Shown piece after piece: positions 43,280-52,051 of a stretch of DNA of 52,488 bases (within the stretch, counting starts at the first letter, position 1; each line of letters starts with the position of its first letter). The stretch comes from Bacteroidales bacterium. GTDB taxonomy: Bacteria > Bacteroidota > Bacteroidia > Bacteroidales > Muribaculaceae. The notes beneath the pieces were generated by a model, which saw nothing but the letters and a program-made list of their open reading frames with translations, searched no databases and was not told where the DNA came from. The position numbers were made by a program, and so were the translations under genes. The stretch is taken from positions 1 to 52,488 of the forward strand of contig JAAVFS010000014.1 of NCBI GenBank assembly GCA_014800605.1. Reading direction: 5' to 3'.

Positions 43280-44235
43280 AACGTCACTGCTACTACCTCT
43301 TGCTCCCTCTGCTCTCACTCCTCATGTCGGGGTGCCGTCATAAAGACCTCTGGTTCGGCGATACAGCCGCTTCGTCAGTCGATGTCGTGTTCGACTGGAC
43401 TAAAGCTCAGGACGCCAACCCGGAGTCAATGAGTCTGTATCTCTTCGACACTGAGAAGGCCTCGCATCCGCTCCACTATGTGTTCAGCGGGCGCGACGGC
43501 GGTTCGGCCGAGATCCCCTTCGGCACCTATGCCGGACTTGGACTGAACGCCGACAATACATCATGGGCCGTCATCACCGGTGGCGATGACAGCGAGTCGT
43601 TTGAGCTCTCGACCCTCGACGCCCCGACGCTCAGAGCCTACAACCTGTCACCCATGTCAGTCCCTCGCTCCGAGGCTTCCTCAGGTGAGCGCGTAGCCGC
43701 CACTCCGCAGATGGCATGGAGCGGACGCACCGACAACATCTATCTCCCCGCCGATACCGGTCGCCATACGATCACAGTCTATCCCGAAGAAATCGTGTGC
43801 CACTACACAGTCGATGTCCTCGATGTCGCCAATATCGGAGGCCTCTCCGGCGCATCGGTCGATGCTGTCATCTCCGGCATGGCCGAGGCCTACCACTGCG
43901 GCCATCAGCAGCCGTCGGGCAACACCGTGACCCATCCCTTTGTGCTCGCTGCCGACAAGGCCCGGGGCTCACTCCACAGCGAGTTTCTCACCTTTGGCGA
44001 GCATCCCGAGAAGAAAGTGTCGCATATCCTTACTATATATCTGTATCTGACCGACGGCGCAAAGTGGTCCTACGACTTCGACGTCACCGACCAGATCCGC
44101 AACGCCTCCGATCCGCATCACGTTCATATAGTGGTACGCGGATTGACCCTCCCCGATCCACAAGAGGGTCAGGGTGGGGGATTCATACCCACCGTCGACG
44201 ACTGGAACTACGAGCACATCGACCTTGATATGTGA
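43276..44235 (+). CDS. DUF5119 (FimB/Mfa2-like) fimbrial anchor lipoprotein
   Basis: A 319-aa lipoprotein (lipobox LMSGC, Cys20) with the DUF5119 start CRHKDLWFGD and VDVVFDWTKAQDANPESMSL, then YLFDTEKASHPLHYVFSGRD and GTYAGLGLNADN. The second half has the transthyretin-like repeat typical of FimB/Mfa2 relatives. In Porphyromonas, Mfa2 anchors the fimbria and limits its length; the same role is likely here. It overlaps the DUF3575 gene by ATGA and precedes two fimbrillin-like genes. Confidence 0.82.
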   Translation: MKRHCYYLLLPLLSLLMSGCRHKDLWFGDTAASSVDVVFDWTKAQDANPESMSLYLFDTEKASHPLHYVFSGRDGGSAEIPFGTYAGLGLNADNTSWAVITGGDDSESFELSTLDAPTLRAYNLSPMSVPRSEASSGERVAATPQMAWSGRTDNIYLPADTGRHTITVYPEEIVCHYTVDVLDVANIGGLSGASVDAVISGMAEAYHCGHQQPSGNTVTHPFVLAADKARGSLHSEFLTFGEHPEKKVSHILTIYLYLTDGAKWSYDFDVTDQIRNASDPHHVHIVVRGLTLPDPQEGQGGGFIPTVDDWNYEHIDLDM

Positions 44236-44238
44236 CGG

Positions 44239-44262
44239 CGGGGCCCGATAAATGGTGCCCCG
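44239..44262 (+). terminator. Hairpin between the DUF5119 and fimbrillin genes
   Basis: CGGGGC/GCCCCG stem with a 12-base loop just past the DUF5119 stop, followed by a short T tract. It could attenuate transcription or protect the mRNA end. Confidence 0.45.
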
Positions 44263-44330
44263 GATCGAACTTTTCAGCCTTAAAATCTATTATATATAGT
44301 ATAAGAAACGAAAAAAAACACACACATACT

Positions 44331-45386
44331 ATGAAAACCGCTACACTCACCATACTCTCAGCCGTTGCTGCTCTGGCTATGGTCTCTTGCTCGGACGACG
44401 AGCCGCTTAGCATGGCCGAAACACGCCACTCGATTCAGTTCCGCCCCGCTATGGGCAATGTATCACGCGCTGATGAAGCCACTAACTCCAACCTCTCTGC
44501 CATCAAGGTAGCCGCATTCCTCGGCGATAAACTCTACTTCCCCGAACTCGAGTTTGATAAAGGCTCAGATGGCGTATTCTCATCAACTCCCGACTATTTC
44601 TGGCCTACCGACGACAGCCGGCTCTCTTTCAAAGCCTATGCGCCTCTGAACCCCGGCGGCGATGTCACCCTGACTGCCGACTCTCACGTGATGACCGGCT
44701 TCTCACCCGCGGCTTCGCTCGCTGATCAGGTCGACTTCATCACTGCCGATGCCACCGGCTATCGCACGGCCAACGAGGCTACCGGCGTAGAGCTCACCTT
44801 CGACCACCGTCTTTCGCAGATCGAGGTGCTCGCCAAGACCGACAATGACACTTATACATTTAAGGTATCCGGCGTCAGAATCGCGCAGCCCGTATCAAGT
44901 GGCGACTTCGACTTCAACACCGACACTTGGACACTCGGCACCGACAAGGCCGTCTACGAATCGACCTTCGATACCCCGGTCGTGCTCAACTCTACCCCTG
45001 CTTCTGTCATGGGCAACGGCCACTCGGCAATGCTTATCCCTCAGCAGCTTACAGCATGGGATCGCGAAAACGACTCCACAAATACAGCCAAGGGCGCCTA
45101 TCTCGCCGTCAAGCTTGAAGTCGCTACTGCCGCTACCGGCGTGACCGTCTACCCCTTCCCCTCTGATGCCAACTGCCAGTGGGCCGCAATTCCTGTCGAC
45201 ACTGATTGGCAGCCCGGTAAGACCTACATATATACCCTCGATTTCACCCACGGCGCAGGCTATGTCGATCCTGACGACCCCCAGCCCGGTAAGCCTGTCC
45301 TCGGCGGCCCTATCCGCTTCACTGTTGACGTAGCCGACTGGGTCACTGAAAATGTCGACAAATCGATGTCTGCTTCGCAAGAATAA
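44331..45386 (+). CDS. Fimbrillin family lipoprotein (Mfa1/FimA-like)
   Basis: A 351-aa lipoprotein (lipobox MVSC, Cys20, then acidic SDDEP). It shows the two-domain fimbrillin pattern: IQFRPAMGNVSRADEATNSN, where an Arg could be the maturation site of the Rgp type, then IKVAAFLGDKLYFPELEFDK, DYFWPTDDSRLSFKAYAPL, VELTFDHRLSQIEVLAKTDN and GHSAMLIPQQLTAWDREN. Protease cleavage and donor-strand polymerisation are known for the family; here they are inferred. I chose the start at 44331, which gives the signal peptide; a longer frame from 44232 overlaps the previous gene. It is a candidate fimbrial subunit. Confidence 0.85.
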   Translation: MKTATLTILSAVAALAMVSCSDDEPLSMAETRHSIQFRPAMGNVSRADEATNSNLSAIKVAAFLGDKLYFPELEFDKGSDGVFSSTPDYFWPTDDSRLSFKAYAPLNPGGDVTLTADSHVMTGFSPAASLADQVDFITADATGYRTANEATGVELTFDHRLSQIEVLAKTDNDTYTFKVSGVRIAQPVSSGDFDFNTDTWTLGTDKAVYESTFDTPVVLNSTPASVMGNGHSAMLIPQQLTAWDRENDSTNTAKGAYLAVKLEVATAATGVTVYPFPSDANCQWAAIPVDTDWQPGKTYIYTLDFTHGAGYVDPDDPQPGKPVLGGPIRFTVDVADWVTENVDKSMSASQE

Positions 45387-45466
45387 TACCACCAGCTTCT
45401 ACACCGTAGCAAGTCCCCTTCAGTAGGGGGCTGGCTATGGTCTCGTTTCAACTTATTTTGACTGTG

Positions 45467-48103
45467 ATGAAAATACCTGATTTCAAAACCATTGTAAAGC
45501 TTGCCGTCCTGCTGGTACTCCCCGGAGCTGTCACCGCGTGCAGCGATGATATTGCCGGCGGCCTGCCCGCTGTCGACAGTCGCCTGATCAGCTTTCGCGT
45601 GGCCGGAGTCGAGGGGGAGCGGACAAGCCGTGCCGCCGCCCCTGCCGCTGAGGAGCTCCTCGTAGCCCGCTCCGACAATGGAGACACGCTCTATCTCGCA
45701 GCATCAGTTGCCCCGACAGCTCCGGCAGTCGCATCGAGGGCCGTGGCATTCGATGCCGCTACGATGAGCGACTTCGGAGTCTATGCCCTCCTGGGCGAGG
45801 CATCACAGTCAGATGAAGTGTATATGGACAATGTCTCGGTAGCCCGCGCTGACGGTTGGACCCCCCGCCGGGAGTACCTCTGGCCCGGCGAGGGATCGCT
45901 CAAATTCATAGCCTACTCTCCCTACGCCGCCGCCCCGTCTTCGGAGGGTATTACCTCACTTCCCGACTACCCCTCAAGCGGCAAATTCCTGCTCGGCTTC
46001 ACGACCCCGGCCGACGTCGCCGACCAGTTTGACCTGCTCCGCGCCTGTCCGGTTGAGGCCTCGGCGTCACCTTGCGCACTGCAGTTCGAGCACTCCCTGA
46101 CCGCCGTCCGCTTCGCCACAGGCTCCAAGATGGCCTCCTGCCACGTCGACCGCATAGAAGTCGCAGGCGTCGCTTCCGTCGGCACCCTCGATCTCCTCGA
46201 CGGCTCATGGGCCGACCTCTCCACTCCCGCCGATTTCGCTATCGAGCCCGACTGCGCTCTCACAGCTGCCGCAGGGTCGGAATATGTAGCCCCCATGACC
46301 CCGATTTCATCCGACGGGATGACGCTGATGTTCATCCCGCAGACACTCGGCGACGATGCCGCCATAAAGCTGACCATCACCGCCAAAAATGGCTCTCAGT
46401 CAGAGTTTACCGCATCGCTCGCCGGAGCCCGCTGGGCCTCCGGCACCACCGTCACCTACAATCTCTCGGCCGACCCCGTGACCGAGTCGCTCACGATCGA
46501 CCTGCTCGACGCCGATGGCAACAAGCTCGACTCAATCGCATCCCCCTACACCGGAGCCGACCTCATCTACAAGGTCAGAAGCGTCTACTCCGACGGCTCC
46601 ACCGTCACACCCGTAGCCTGGAAAGCCACATTCGTCGATGCCGATGGCAATGAATTAGCCGCCTCCCCTGACTGGATCGTGTCATATCCCGCTGAGGGAG
46701 CCGGCATCGACAGCTGCAGGATGACCACTCAGATGGCCGAGCCGATATTCCTCGCCATGAACCGCCATACCGAGATCCTCCGTCAGGCTGCCGACATCAA
46801 CGAGACATCGGGCCACACCCCCTACAACCTCGCTTCAACCGACGGATCGCCGGCAGTGATGAACACCGCCAACAGCTATATCATCAACGCCCCCGGCCGC
46901 TACTCCATTCCTCTGGTCTATGGCAATGCCATCAAGGCCGGAGCCACCAACAGCGCCGCTTATACCTCGACCATCACCTCCACGACCGCCCATAAGAAGA
47001 AAGCCCTCCTCCAGTTTATCAATCATCTGGGCAACCCGATTACCGACCCCTACATCTATAATAACACGGGTTGCACCCCCTCGGGCGCCTCAATCGTGTG
47101 GGAAGACCGACTCAATCTCGTGCGCAACGTCGAACTCAGCGCCGACGGACATTCGCTAATCTTCGAGGTCCCGGCTGCATCCATCCGTCAGGGCAATGCC
47201 GTCATCGCCGTCACTGACCCCGACGGGCAGGTGATCTGGAGCTGGCAGCTCTGGGTGACCGACTTCAAGCTCGACGACGGTTGGCTCAGCATCGACGACC
47301 CGAGCGGAGTGGAGACCCGTATGCTCTCGACAGCACTCGGTCGCCTCTATGCCGGCGATAACACCCTCTTCCCCCGTCAGGCCGCAAAGCTCAGGTTCAC
47401 CCAGACCGAAGTCCCCGCCGCACTGCAGCCCGTCACGGTGGAGATACCCGTCGTCCTCGACACCAAGACCGTACATACCGGCGACTCCTACACCTACTTC
47501 CAGTGGGGACGCAAGGACGCCATGATCTCAGGCCTCGACGTCTACTATAATGCAGCCCATCAGGAGATGGACAGCGAGAATATCCCGCGTGACACTCCCT
47601 CATCCACGCATAGAGATTTGATTATAAAAACGATCAGGCATCCGGACCTGTTCGTGGCCGGTGATGACGCCTCGCTCTCGCCCATCACATCGAGCGGCAC
47701 CTTCTATCAGAACCTCTGGAGCATAAATCAGATCGACCTCAGCCCCCACGGCCCCTACGACGCCGGCGTCAAGACCGTCTATGACCCCTCGCCGGTCGGA
47801 GCCAAAGTCTCGGTCAGCAATGCCTTCCTCCCGATGCTGAATGTCACAGGCGAGTCCGACCAGGCCAACCTCACTCAGAAATATTCCCTCCCGACTGGAG
47901 TCGATGTCACCATCTCGATGCTCGGCTATCGCTCAGGCCACTGGGGCGGCGTCACCGTTGGCAGTGGCGTCAACTGGACCACCTACGCCCGAAGCGCCAC
48001 GATGGCTTCCTACATCAGCTTCGCTATAGGAGGCGGTGCCGCTATCCCTTATCGCACCAGCATGCTCTATGGCTACTCCGTCATCCCCGTAGCCGATGAA
48101 TAA
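45467..48103 (+). CDS. Large fimbrillin-like lipoprotein, putative fimbrial tip protein
   Basis: An 878-aa lipoprotein (lipobox VTAC, Cys25, then SDD). The first 350 residues repeat the fimbrillin pattern of the upstream gene: LISFRVAGVEGERTSRAAAP, REYLWPGEGSLKFIAYSPYA, LQFEHSLTAVRFATGSKMAS, MTLMFIPQTLGDDAAIKL. The remaining 500 residues are beta-rich with phrases such as NSYIINAPGRYSIPLVYGNA, IWSWQLWVTDF, HTGDSYTYFQWGRKD and RSGHWGGVTVGSGVNW; this resembles the C-terminal part of large fimbrillin-family tip or accessory proteins. No enzymatic motif is seen. It is the last gene of the fimbrial unit. I chose 45467 over 45437 for signal peptide fit. Confidence 0.78.
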   Translation: MKIPDFKTIVKLAVLLVLPGAVTACSDDIAGGLPAVDSRLISFRVAGVEGERTSRAAAPAAEELLVARSDNGDTLYLAASVAPTAPAVASRAVAFDAATMSDFGVYALLGEASQSDEVYMDNVSVARADGWTPRREYLWPGEGSLKFIAYSPYAAAPSSEGITSLPDYPSSGKFLLGFTTPADVADQFDLLRACPVEASASPCALQFEHSLTAVRFATGSKMASCHVDRIEVAGVASVGTLDLLDGSWADLSTPADFAIEPDCALTAAAGSEYVAPMTPISSDGMTLMFIPQTLGDDAAIKLTITAKNGSQSEFTASLAGARWASGTTVTYNLSADPVTESLTIDLLDADGNKLDSIASPYTGADLIYKVRSVYSDGSTVTPVAWKATFVDADGNELAASPDWIVSYPAEGAGIDSCRMTTQMAEPIFLAMNRHTEILRQAADINETSGHTPYNLASTDGSPAVMNTANSYIINAPGRYSIPLVYGNAIKAGATNSAAYTSTITSTTAHKKKALLQFINHLGNPITDPYIYNNTGCTPSGASIVWEDRLNLVRNVELSADGHSLIFEVPAASIRQGNAVIAVTDPDGQVIWSWQLWVTDFKLDDGWLSIDDPSGVETRMLSTALGRLYAGDNTLFPRQAAKLRFTQTEVPAALQPVTVEIPVVLDTKTVHTGDSYTYFQWGRKDAMISGLDVYYNAAHQEMDSENIPRDTPSSTHRDLIIKTIRHPDLFVAGDDASLSPITSSGTFYQNLWSINQIDLSPHGPYDAGVKTVYDPSPVGAKVSVSNAFLPMLNVTGESDQANLTQKYSLPTGVDVTISMLGYRSGHWGGVTVGSGVNWTTYARSATMASYISFAIGGGAAIPYRTSMLYGYSVIPVADE

Positions 48104-48156
48104 ATAAGATGAATAAACAATTCAAGTGGGCGTGAGCCAAAATCTTTGTCGGCAGC

Positions 48157-48187
48157 TTGCGCGATTGACAGTTTTTGATTACCTTTG
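48157..48187 (+). promoter_or_regulatory. Promoter of metK
   Basis: TTG (48157-48159), a 20-base spacer and TACCTTTG (48180-48187) form a good Bacteroidetes promoter. Transcription should begin near 48194, giving a leader of about 234 bases. Confidence 0.75.
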
Positions 48188-48224
48188 CGCCATCGTTGGC
48201 TCAGATCTCACGATTGCGAGTCGC

Positions 48225-48278
48225 GAGTGTGGACAAATTTGGCTGCTTGCAACCACTTGAAAAAATGCTAAAACTGCG
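48225..48278 (+). ncRNA. Putative SAM-II riboswitch aptamer in the metK leader
   Basis: The segment follows the SAM-II layout: P1 5' strand GTGG (48229-48232), an L1 of about 20 bases with ATTTGG then GCTTGCAA, P1 3' strand CCAC (48253-48256), then TTGAAAAAAT and the conserved GCTAAAA (48267-48273). The phrase GCTTGCAACCAC plus a downstream GCTAAAA closely matches what I recall of alphaproteobacterial SAM-II RNAs. GCA in L1 and TGC before TAAAA could form the pseudoknot. P1 is short and the second pseudoknot helix is not obvious, so covariance scoring is needed. SAM-II binds S-adenosylmethionine, the product of the downstream enzyme, which supports the call. Confidence 0.6.
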
Positions 48279-48284
48279 TTTCGC

Positions 48285-48305
48285 GCCTGAGCCCCGGCTC
48301 ATGGC
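48285..48305 (+). other. Switch-like hairpin in the metK leader
   Basis: TGAGCC/GGCTCA (48288-48293 with 48296-48301) plus flanking GCC/GGC form a small hairpin. The left arm, CTGAGCC at 48287-48293, is also perfectly complementary to GGCTCAG at 48198-48204 near the transcription start. That long-range helix would enclose the aptamer and exclude the small hairpin. Confidence 0.5.
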
Positions 48306-48344
48306 TGCGTCCTCAGCAAGAGATATCCAATACATCTGTCCGCT

Positions 48345-48389
48345 ACCCGCGCCGCTCCCGTTCCTGTCGAGCCTGCGCGGTATTTTTTT
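48345..48389 (+). terminator. Intrinsic terminator inside the metK leader (attenuator)
   Basis: CCGCGC (48347-48352) pairs with GCGCGG (48375-48380), followed by TATTTTTTT (seven T at 48383-48389). It ends 38 bases before the metK ATG and lies downstream of the metK promoter, so it would stop metK transcription unless prevented. Confidence 0.75.
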
Positions 48390-48427
48390 GTCGTGTTACA
48401 CCAAAACATTCTTACATTTATAAAGCT

Positions 48428-49741
48428 ATGAACTATCTTTTTACATCAGAATCAGTCTCTGAAGGACATCCCGATAAAGTCGCCGACCAGATCTCCGACG
48501 CTGTGCTCGACGAATTCCTTGCCCACGACCCCCACTCAAAAGTAGCCTGCGAGACCCTCGTCACCACCGGCCAGGTCGTCGTAGCCGGCGAAGTCAAGAG
48601 CGAAGCATATATCGACCTGATGGATGTCACCCGCAATGTCATCAAGTCTATCGGCTACGACCGCAGCGAGCTGAAATTTGACGGCGAGGCCTGCGGCGTC
48701 TTCTCCGCCCTCCATGAGCAGAGCGCCGACATCAACCGCGGCGTCGAGCGCGAAGAGGTAGCCGAGCAGGGTGCCGGCGACCAGGGCATGATGTTCGGCT
48801 ATGCCACCAACGAGACCCCCGTCTATATGCCGCTGACTGTCACCCTCTCCCATGCCCTCCTCAAGGAGCTCTCGGCCATCCGCCGCGACAAGTCGGCCAT
48901 GACCTACGAGAATGCACGCGGCGAGCGCGTATCCTACCTTCGCCCCGACTCCAAGAGTCAGGTGACCGTAGAGTATGACGAGCAGCACCGCCCCGTCCGC
49001 GTCCACACCATCGTCATCTCCACCCAGCACGACGACTTCATCCGCCCCGATGCCGGTCGCACTCAGGCCCGGGCCGACGAGGAGATGCTCGACATCATCC
49101 GCCGCGACGTCCGCGACGTCCTCATCCCCCGCGTCAAAGCCTCCCTCCCCGAAAATCTCCGCAACCTTATTGACGACAACTATGTGCTCCACGTCAACCC
49201 CACCGGCAAGTTTGTCATCGGAGGCCCACACGGCGATACCGGTCTGACAGGCCGCAAGATCATCGTCGACACCTACGGAGGCCGCGGTGCCCACGGCGGC
49301 GGCGCCTTCTCCGGCAAAGACCCCTCCAAGGTCGACCGTTCGGCTGCCTATGCCGCACGCCATATCGCCAAAAACCTCGTCGCAGCCGGCGTCTGCGATC
49401 GCGCCCTCGTCCAGGTAGCCTACGCCATCGGTGTGGCTCAGCCCGTCAGCCTCTACGTCAATACTGAAGGCACAGCCCATGTCAACAAGACTGATGCCGA
49501 GATCTCCGACATCGTGGCACGTCTCTTCCCCATGACACCCCACGAGATCGAGAAGCGCTTCAACCTCCGCACACCCATCTATCTCGAGACAGCCACCTAC
49601 GGCCACTTCGGACGCACACCCCGCACTGTCACCAAGACCTTCAACTCCAAATATGAAGGCCCCAAGACTATGACAGTCAAGATATTCCCCTGGGAAGAGC
49701 TCGACTTCGTGCCCCGTGTGCGCGAGGCATTCGGTCTCTGA
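48428..49741 (+). CDS. metK: S-adenosylmethionine synthetase
   Basis: A 437-aa cytosolic enzyme that makes S-adenosylmethionine from methionine and ATP. Signature segments are [59 protein letters not shown], the nonapeptide-type [19 protein letters not shown] and the [13 protein letters not shown] segment. The length, a little over the 380-400 of many bacteria, is usual for Bacteroidetes MetK. The gene is single, with its own promoter, a riboswitch-like leader and a hairpin downstream. Confidence 0.97.
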   Translation: MNYLFTSESVSEGHPDKVADQISDAVLDEFLAHDPHSKVACETLVTTGQVVVAGEVKSEAYIDLMDVTRNVIKSIGYDRSELKFDGEACGVFSALHEQSADINRGVEREEVAEQGAGDQGMMFGYATNETPVYMPLTVTLSHALLKELSAIRRDKSAMTYENARGERVSYLRPDSKSQVTVEYDEQHRPVRVHTIVISTQHDDFIRPDAGRTQARADEEMLDIIRRDVRDVLIPRVKASLPENLRNLIDDNYVLHVNPTGKFVIGGPHGDTGLTGRKIIVDTYGGRGAHGGGAFSGKDPSKVDRSAAYAARHIAKNLVAAGVCDRALVQVAYAIGVAQPVSLYVNTEGTAHVNKTDAEISDIVARLFPMTPHEIEKRFNLRTPIYLETATYGHFGRTPRTVTKTFNSKYEGPKTMTVKIFPWEELDFVPRVREAFGL

Positions 49742-49767
49742 CCAATAGTGTCAGCCCCCGACCCATA

Positions 49768-49801
49768 GTGACCCCGACTTCCGCTGAGGAGCCGGGGTCA
49801 C
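49768..49801 (+). terminator. Hairpin after metK
   Basis: A perfect 9-bp stem, GTGACCCCG with CGGGGTCAC, lies 27 bases past the metK stop. There is little T after it, so it may be a weak terminator or a 3' end stabiliser. Confidence 0.6.
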
Positions 49802-49845
49802 ATGCCCTTTACAGCCCGCTGAAAAGCACAAAAAACCTGAAATGC

Positions 49846-49876
49846 TTTGATTGCTTGCAAAAAAAAAGTATCTTTG
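49846..49876 (+). promoter_or_regulatory. Promoter of the PpiD-like gene
   Basis: TTTG (49846-49849), a 19-base spacer and TATCTTTG (49869-49876) match the Bacteroidetes -33/-7 consensus exactly. The leader is about 78 bases. Confidence 0.85.
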
Positions 49877-49960
49877 TGCACTTATTGCCTGAAGCATAGT
49901 GCCCGGGCGTTCAATTGCGTAAATTAAAATCAATCAAATCATAACTCATTTAGAACCTAA

Positions 49961-52051
49961 ATGTCAGCATTAGAACAAATCCGCAAACGGCCTGCTCTGA
50001 TCATCTCGATCCTCGGCCTGGCCTTGTTACTGTTCATTCTCACAGCTATCAGTAACCCTGAGAAACTATTCTCCGACCCCACCACTATCGCTAAAGTAGA
50101 CGGTGAAAAGATAGACTACACTCAATTCCAGAACCGCCACCACATGCTCATGGAGCAGGACGAGCAGCGCGCACGCGCCAACGGCCAGACTTCCAAGACC
50201 GACGGCGCTCTCCTCGAGATGCAGACCATGAACAGCATCATCGACGAAGTCCTCCTCACCAAGAAGCTCGAAAAGCTCGGCATCACAGTCACCGACGCTG
50301 AGATCACCGAACTCATCAGCGGCGCACAGCCCCATCCCCTCGTAGCTCAGTACGTTCAGGGCCTCGGATTCCCCTCTGCCGTTGAATTCTACAACTTCGC
50401 TTTCGAGCCTGAAAACAATGGCGTAGACCCCGAGTCAGCAGCTATGCTCCGCAACTACTGGATGCAGATGGAGAACTCACTCCGCCAGCAGCTCCTCAAC
50501 ACAAAGTATCAGCAGCTCTTCGGTTACACCCTCGTCCCCAACAAGGTCGAAGCTAAAAATTACTTCACCGAAAGCCAGACCGTTGACACCATCCGCTACG
50601 TCCGCATCACCCCTGCCGCCATTACCGACGCTGAGGCTGACCTGACCGACGCCGACATCGAGAAGATGTATCAGCAGGAGAAGAACCGCTTCGCACTCAC
50701 CGAGGATCAGAACCTTATCAATTATATCAAGGTCAACATCACCCCCAGCGAAGCCGACCGCGCTCAGGCTATGGCCGAGATCGACGAGGCTCTCACCGGC
50801 CTCCGCGAGTTCCCCGGCACCGAGGGCATCTACAACAACCTCAAATTCATCGTCGACAACCACAATACCTCGGCCGACAATCTCCCCACGGCTATCGCCA
50901 ACCGCCTCGAGCAGCTCGAAGCCGACTCTGTGATGCAGATCTCATTCTATGACAATGTCTACACCCTCGCCAAATTCCTCGGCAAGGACAAAGCTGTTGA
51001 CAAAGTCAAAGTCGACGTGATCCAGCTCGTTGACAACAACGCCGCTACCACCGACTCAGTGATCAGCCTCCTCGCCTCAGGCGTATCACCCGACTCACTC
51101 ACCACACTCGTAGCCCAGTCAATGCTCGACCAGGAAGTCTCACTTCTCGACCCTGCCATGAGCGCCGTAGCCGAGATGCTCACCAACGCCGAAGTAGGCA
51201 AATACTTCGCTCCCACAGTCGAAGAAGGCTTCCCCGGCAATGTCATCTATCGCGTTGCATCTAAAGAAGCTCCCGTCGATGTCTACGAGATCGCCGAGAT
51301 CAAATACACCCTCGAGCCCTCCAACGCCACCATCGGCGACCTTCGCGACAAGCTCAGCACATTTGCATTCAACAATCATACCGCCGCACAGTTTGTTGAC
51401 TCAGCTGCTGCCGCCGGCTATACCGTAGTTCCCGCCTATGTAGGCAAGAGCTCACTCGCCGTTGACCGCGTCCCCGAGACACGCTCACTCGCCAAGTGGG
51501 GTGCTAATCCCGACAACAAAGGCAAAGTATCAGAGATCGTGACTGACGCAGCGGGCACCTACTTCATGGTGGCAGCCGTAACCGATGTTTACGACAAAGG
51601 CTTTATCCCCGCATCTGATCCCTTCGTTAAGAACTACATCACACCCCTCGCGCTCGCACAGAAGAAACTCGACATCATTGCAGAGCGCTTCGCAGGCAAG
51701 GGCGACAACCTTGACGCATTCGCCGCCGCTACCAACCTCCCCATCGAGACAGCAGCCGTATCATTCTCAGGCCAGGGCAATAACATCCTCTCAGCCGACG
51801 GCAAGCTCCTCGGTATCGTAGCCGCAACCCCCGTCGGAGTCTATGTAGCGCCCACCGCCACCTCCAATGCCGTTGTAGCATTCGAAAAGGTTTGCACCAC
51901 AGCACCCGCCCGCGAATTCATCGAGACCATCGACATGAACGACTTCATGCGCCACATGGGTCACCCGATGTTCTCCGCTGCCAACGCACAGTCAATCCTC
52001 CGCCACGGCAAAGAGATCGACAACCGTATCCAGAAATTCTCCAACGACTGA
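49961..52051 (+). CDS. PpiD/SurA-like membrane-anchored peptidyl-prolyl isomerase / chaperone
   Basis: A 696-aa protein with a short cytosolic start, one membrane span (about residues 12-31, ALIISILGLALLLFILTAIS) and a large periplasmic part. Residues about 40-260 are a SurA_N-like chaperone domain (IAKVDGEKIDYTQFQNRHHM, MNSIIDEVLLTKKLEKLGIT, VTDAEITELISGAQPHPLVA). The centre and C-terminal part contain parvulin-like segments (FAPTVEEGFPGNVIYRVASK, KGKVSEIVTDAAGTYFMVAA). This is the layout of PpiD, which helps newly exported proteins fold at the periplasmic face of the inner membrane. Isomerase activity is uncertain because the parvulin motifs are divergent. It is a single gene with a strong promoter and terminator. 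Confidence 0.88.
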   Translation: MSALEQIRKRPALIISILGLALLLFILTAISNPEKLFSDPTTIAKVDGEKIDYTQFQNRHHMLMEQDEQRARANGQTSKTDGALLEMQTMNSIIDEVLLTKKLEKLGITVTDAEITELISGAQPHPLVAQYVQGLGFPSAVEFYNFAFEPENNGVDPESAAMLRNYWMQMENSLRQQLLNTKYQQLFGYTLVPNKVEAKNYFTESQTVDTIRYVRITPAAITDAEADLTDADIEKMYQQEKNRFALTEDQNLINYIKVNITPSEADRAQAMAEIDEALTGLREFPGTEGIYNNLKFIVDNHNTSADNLPTAIANRLEQLEADSVMQISFYDNVYTLAKFLGKDKAVDKVKVDVIQLVDNNAATTDSVISLLASGVSPDSLTTLVAQSMLDQEVSLLDPAMSAVAEMLTNAEVGKYFAPTVEEGFPGNVIYRVASKEAPVDVYEIAEIKYTLEPSNATIGDLRDKLSTFAFNNHTAAQFVDSAAAAGYTVVPAYVGKSSLAVDRVPETRSLAKWGANPDNKGKVSEIVTDAAGTYFMVAAVTDVYDKGFIPASDPFVKNYITPLALAQKKLDIIAERFAGKGDNLDAFAAATNLPIETAAVSFSGQGNNILSADGKLLGIVAATPVGVYVAPTATSNAVVAFEKVCTTAPAREFIETIDMNDFMRHMGHPMFSAANAQSILRHGKEIDNRIQKFSND

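Larger units (their letters stand above)
48104..48427 (+). other. metK leader and upstream gap
   Basis: This 324-base stretch has no gene. It holds the metK promoter (48157-48187), a SAM-II-like aptamer (48225-48278), a small hairpin (48285-48305) and an intrinsic terminator (48345-48389) ahead of the metK ATG at 48428. Nothing is recognised in 48104-48150. Confidence 0.75.

Noticed and set aside
48188-48345. SAM-I (S-box) riboswitch in the metK leader
   Set aside because: GCAACC and TGCTAAA are present, but the SAM-I parts with the kink-turn and P2 and the GAGGGA-type core are missing. The order and spacing fit SAM-II better.
48536-49606. 356-aa open frame on the minus strand inside metK
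   Set aside because: It is an antisense shadow of a highly conserved gene and has low-complexity composition with no recognisable domain.
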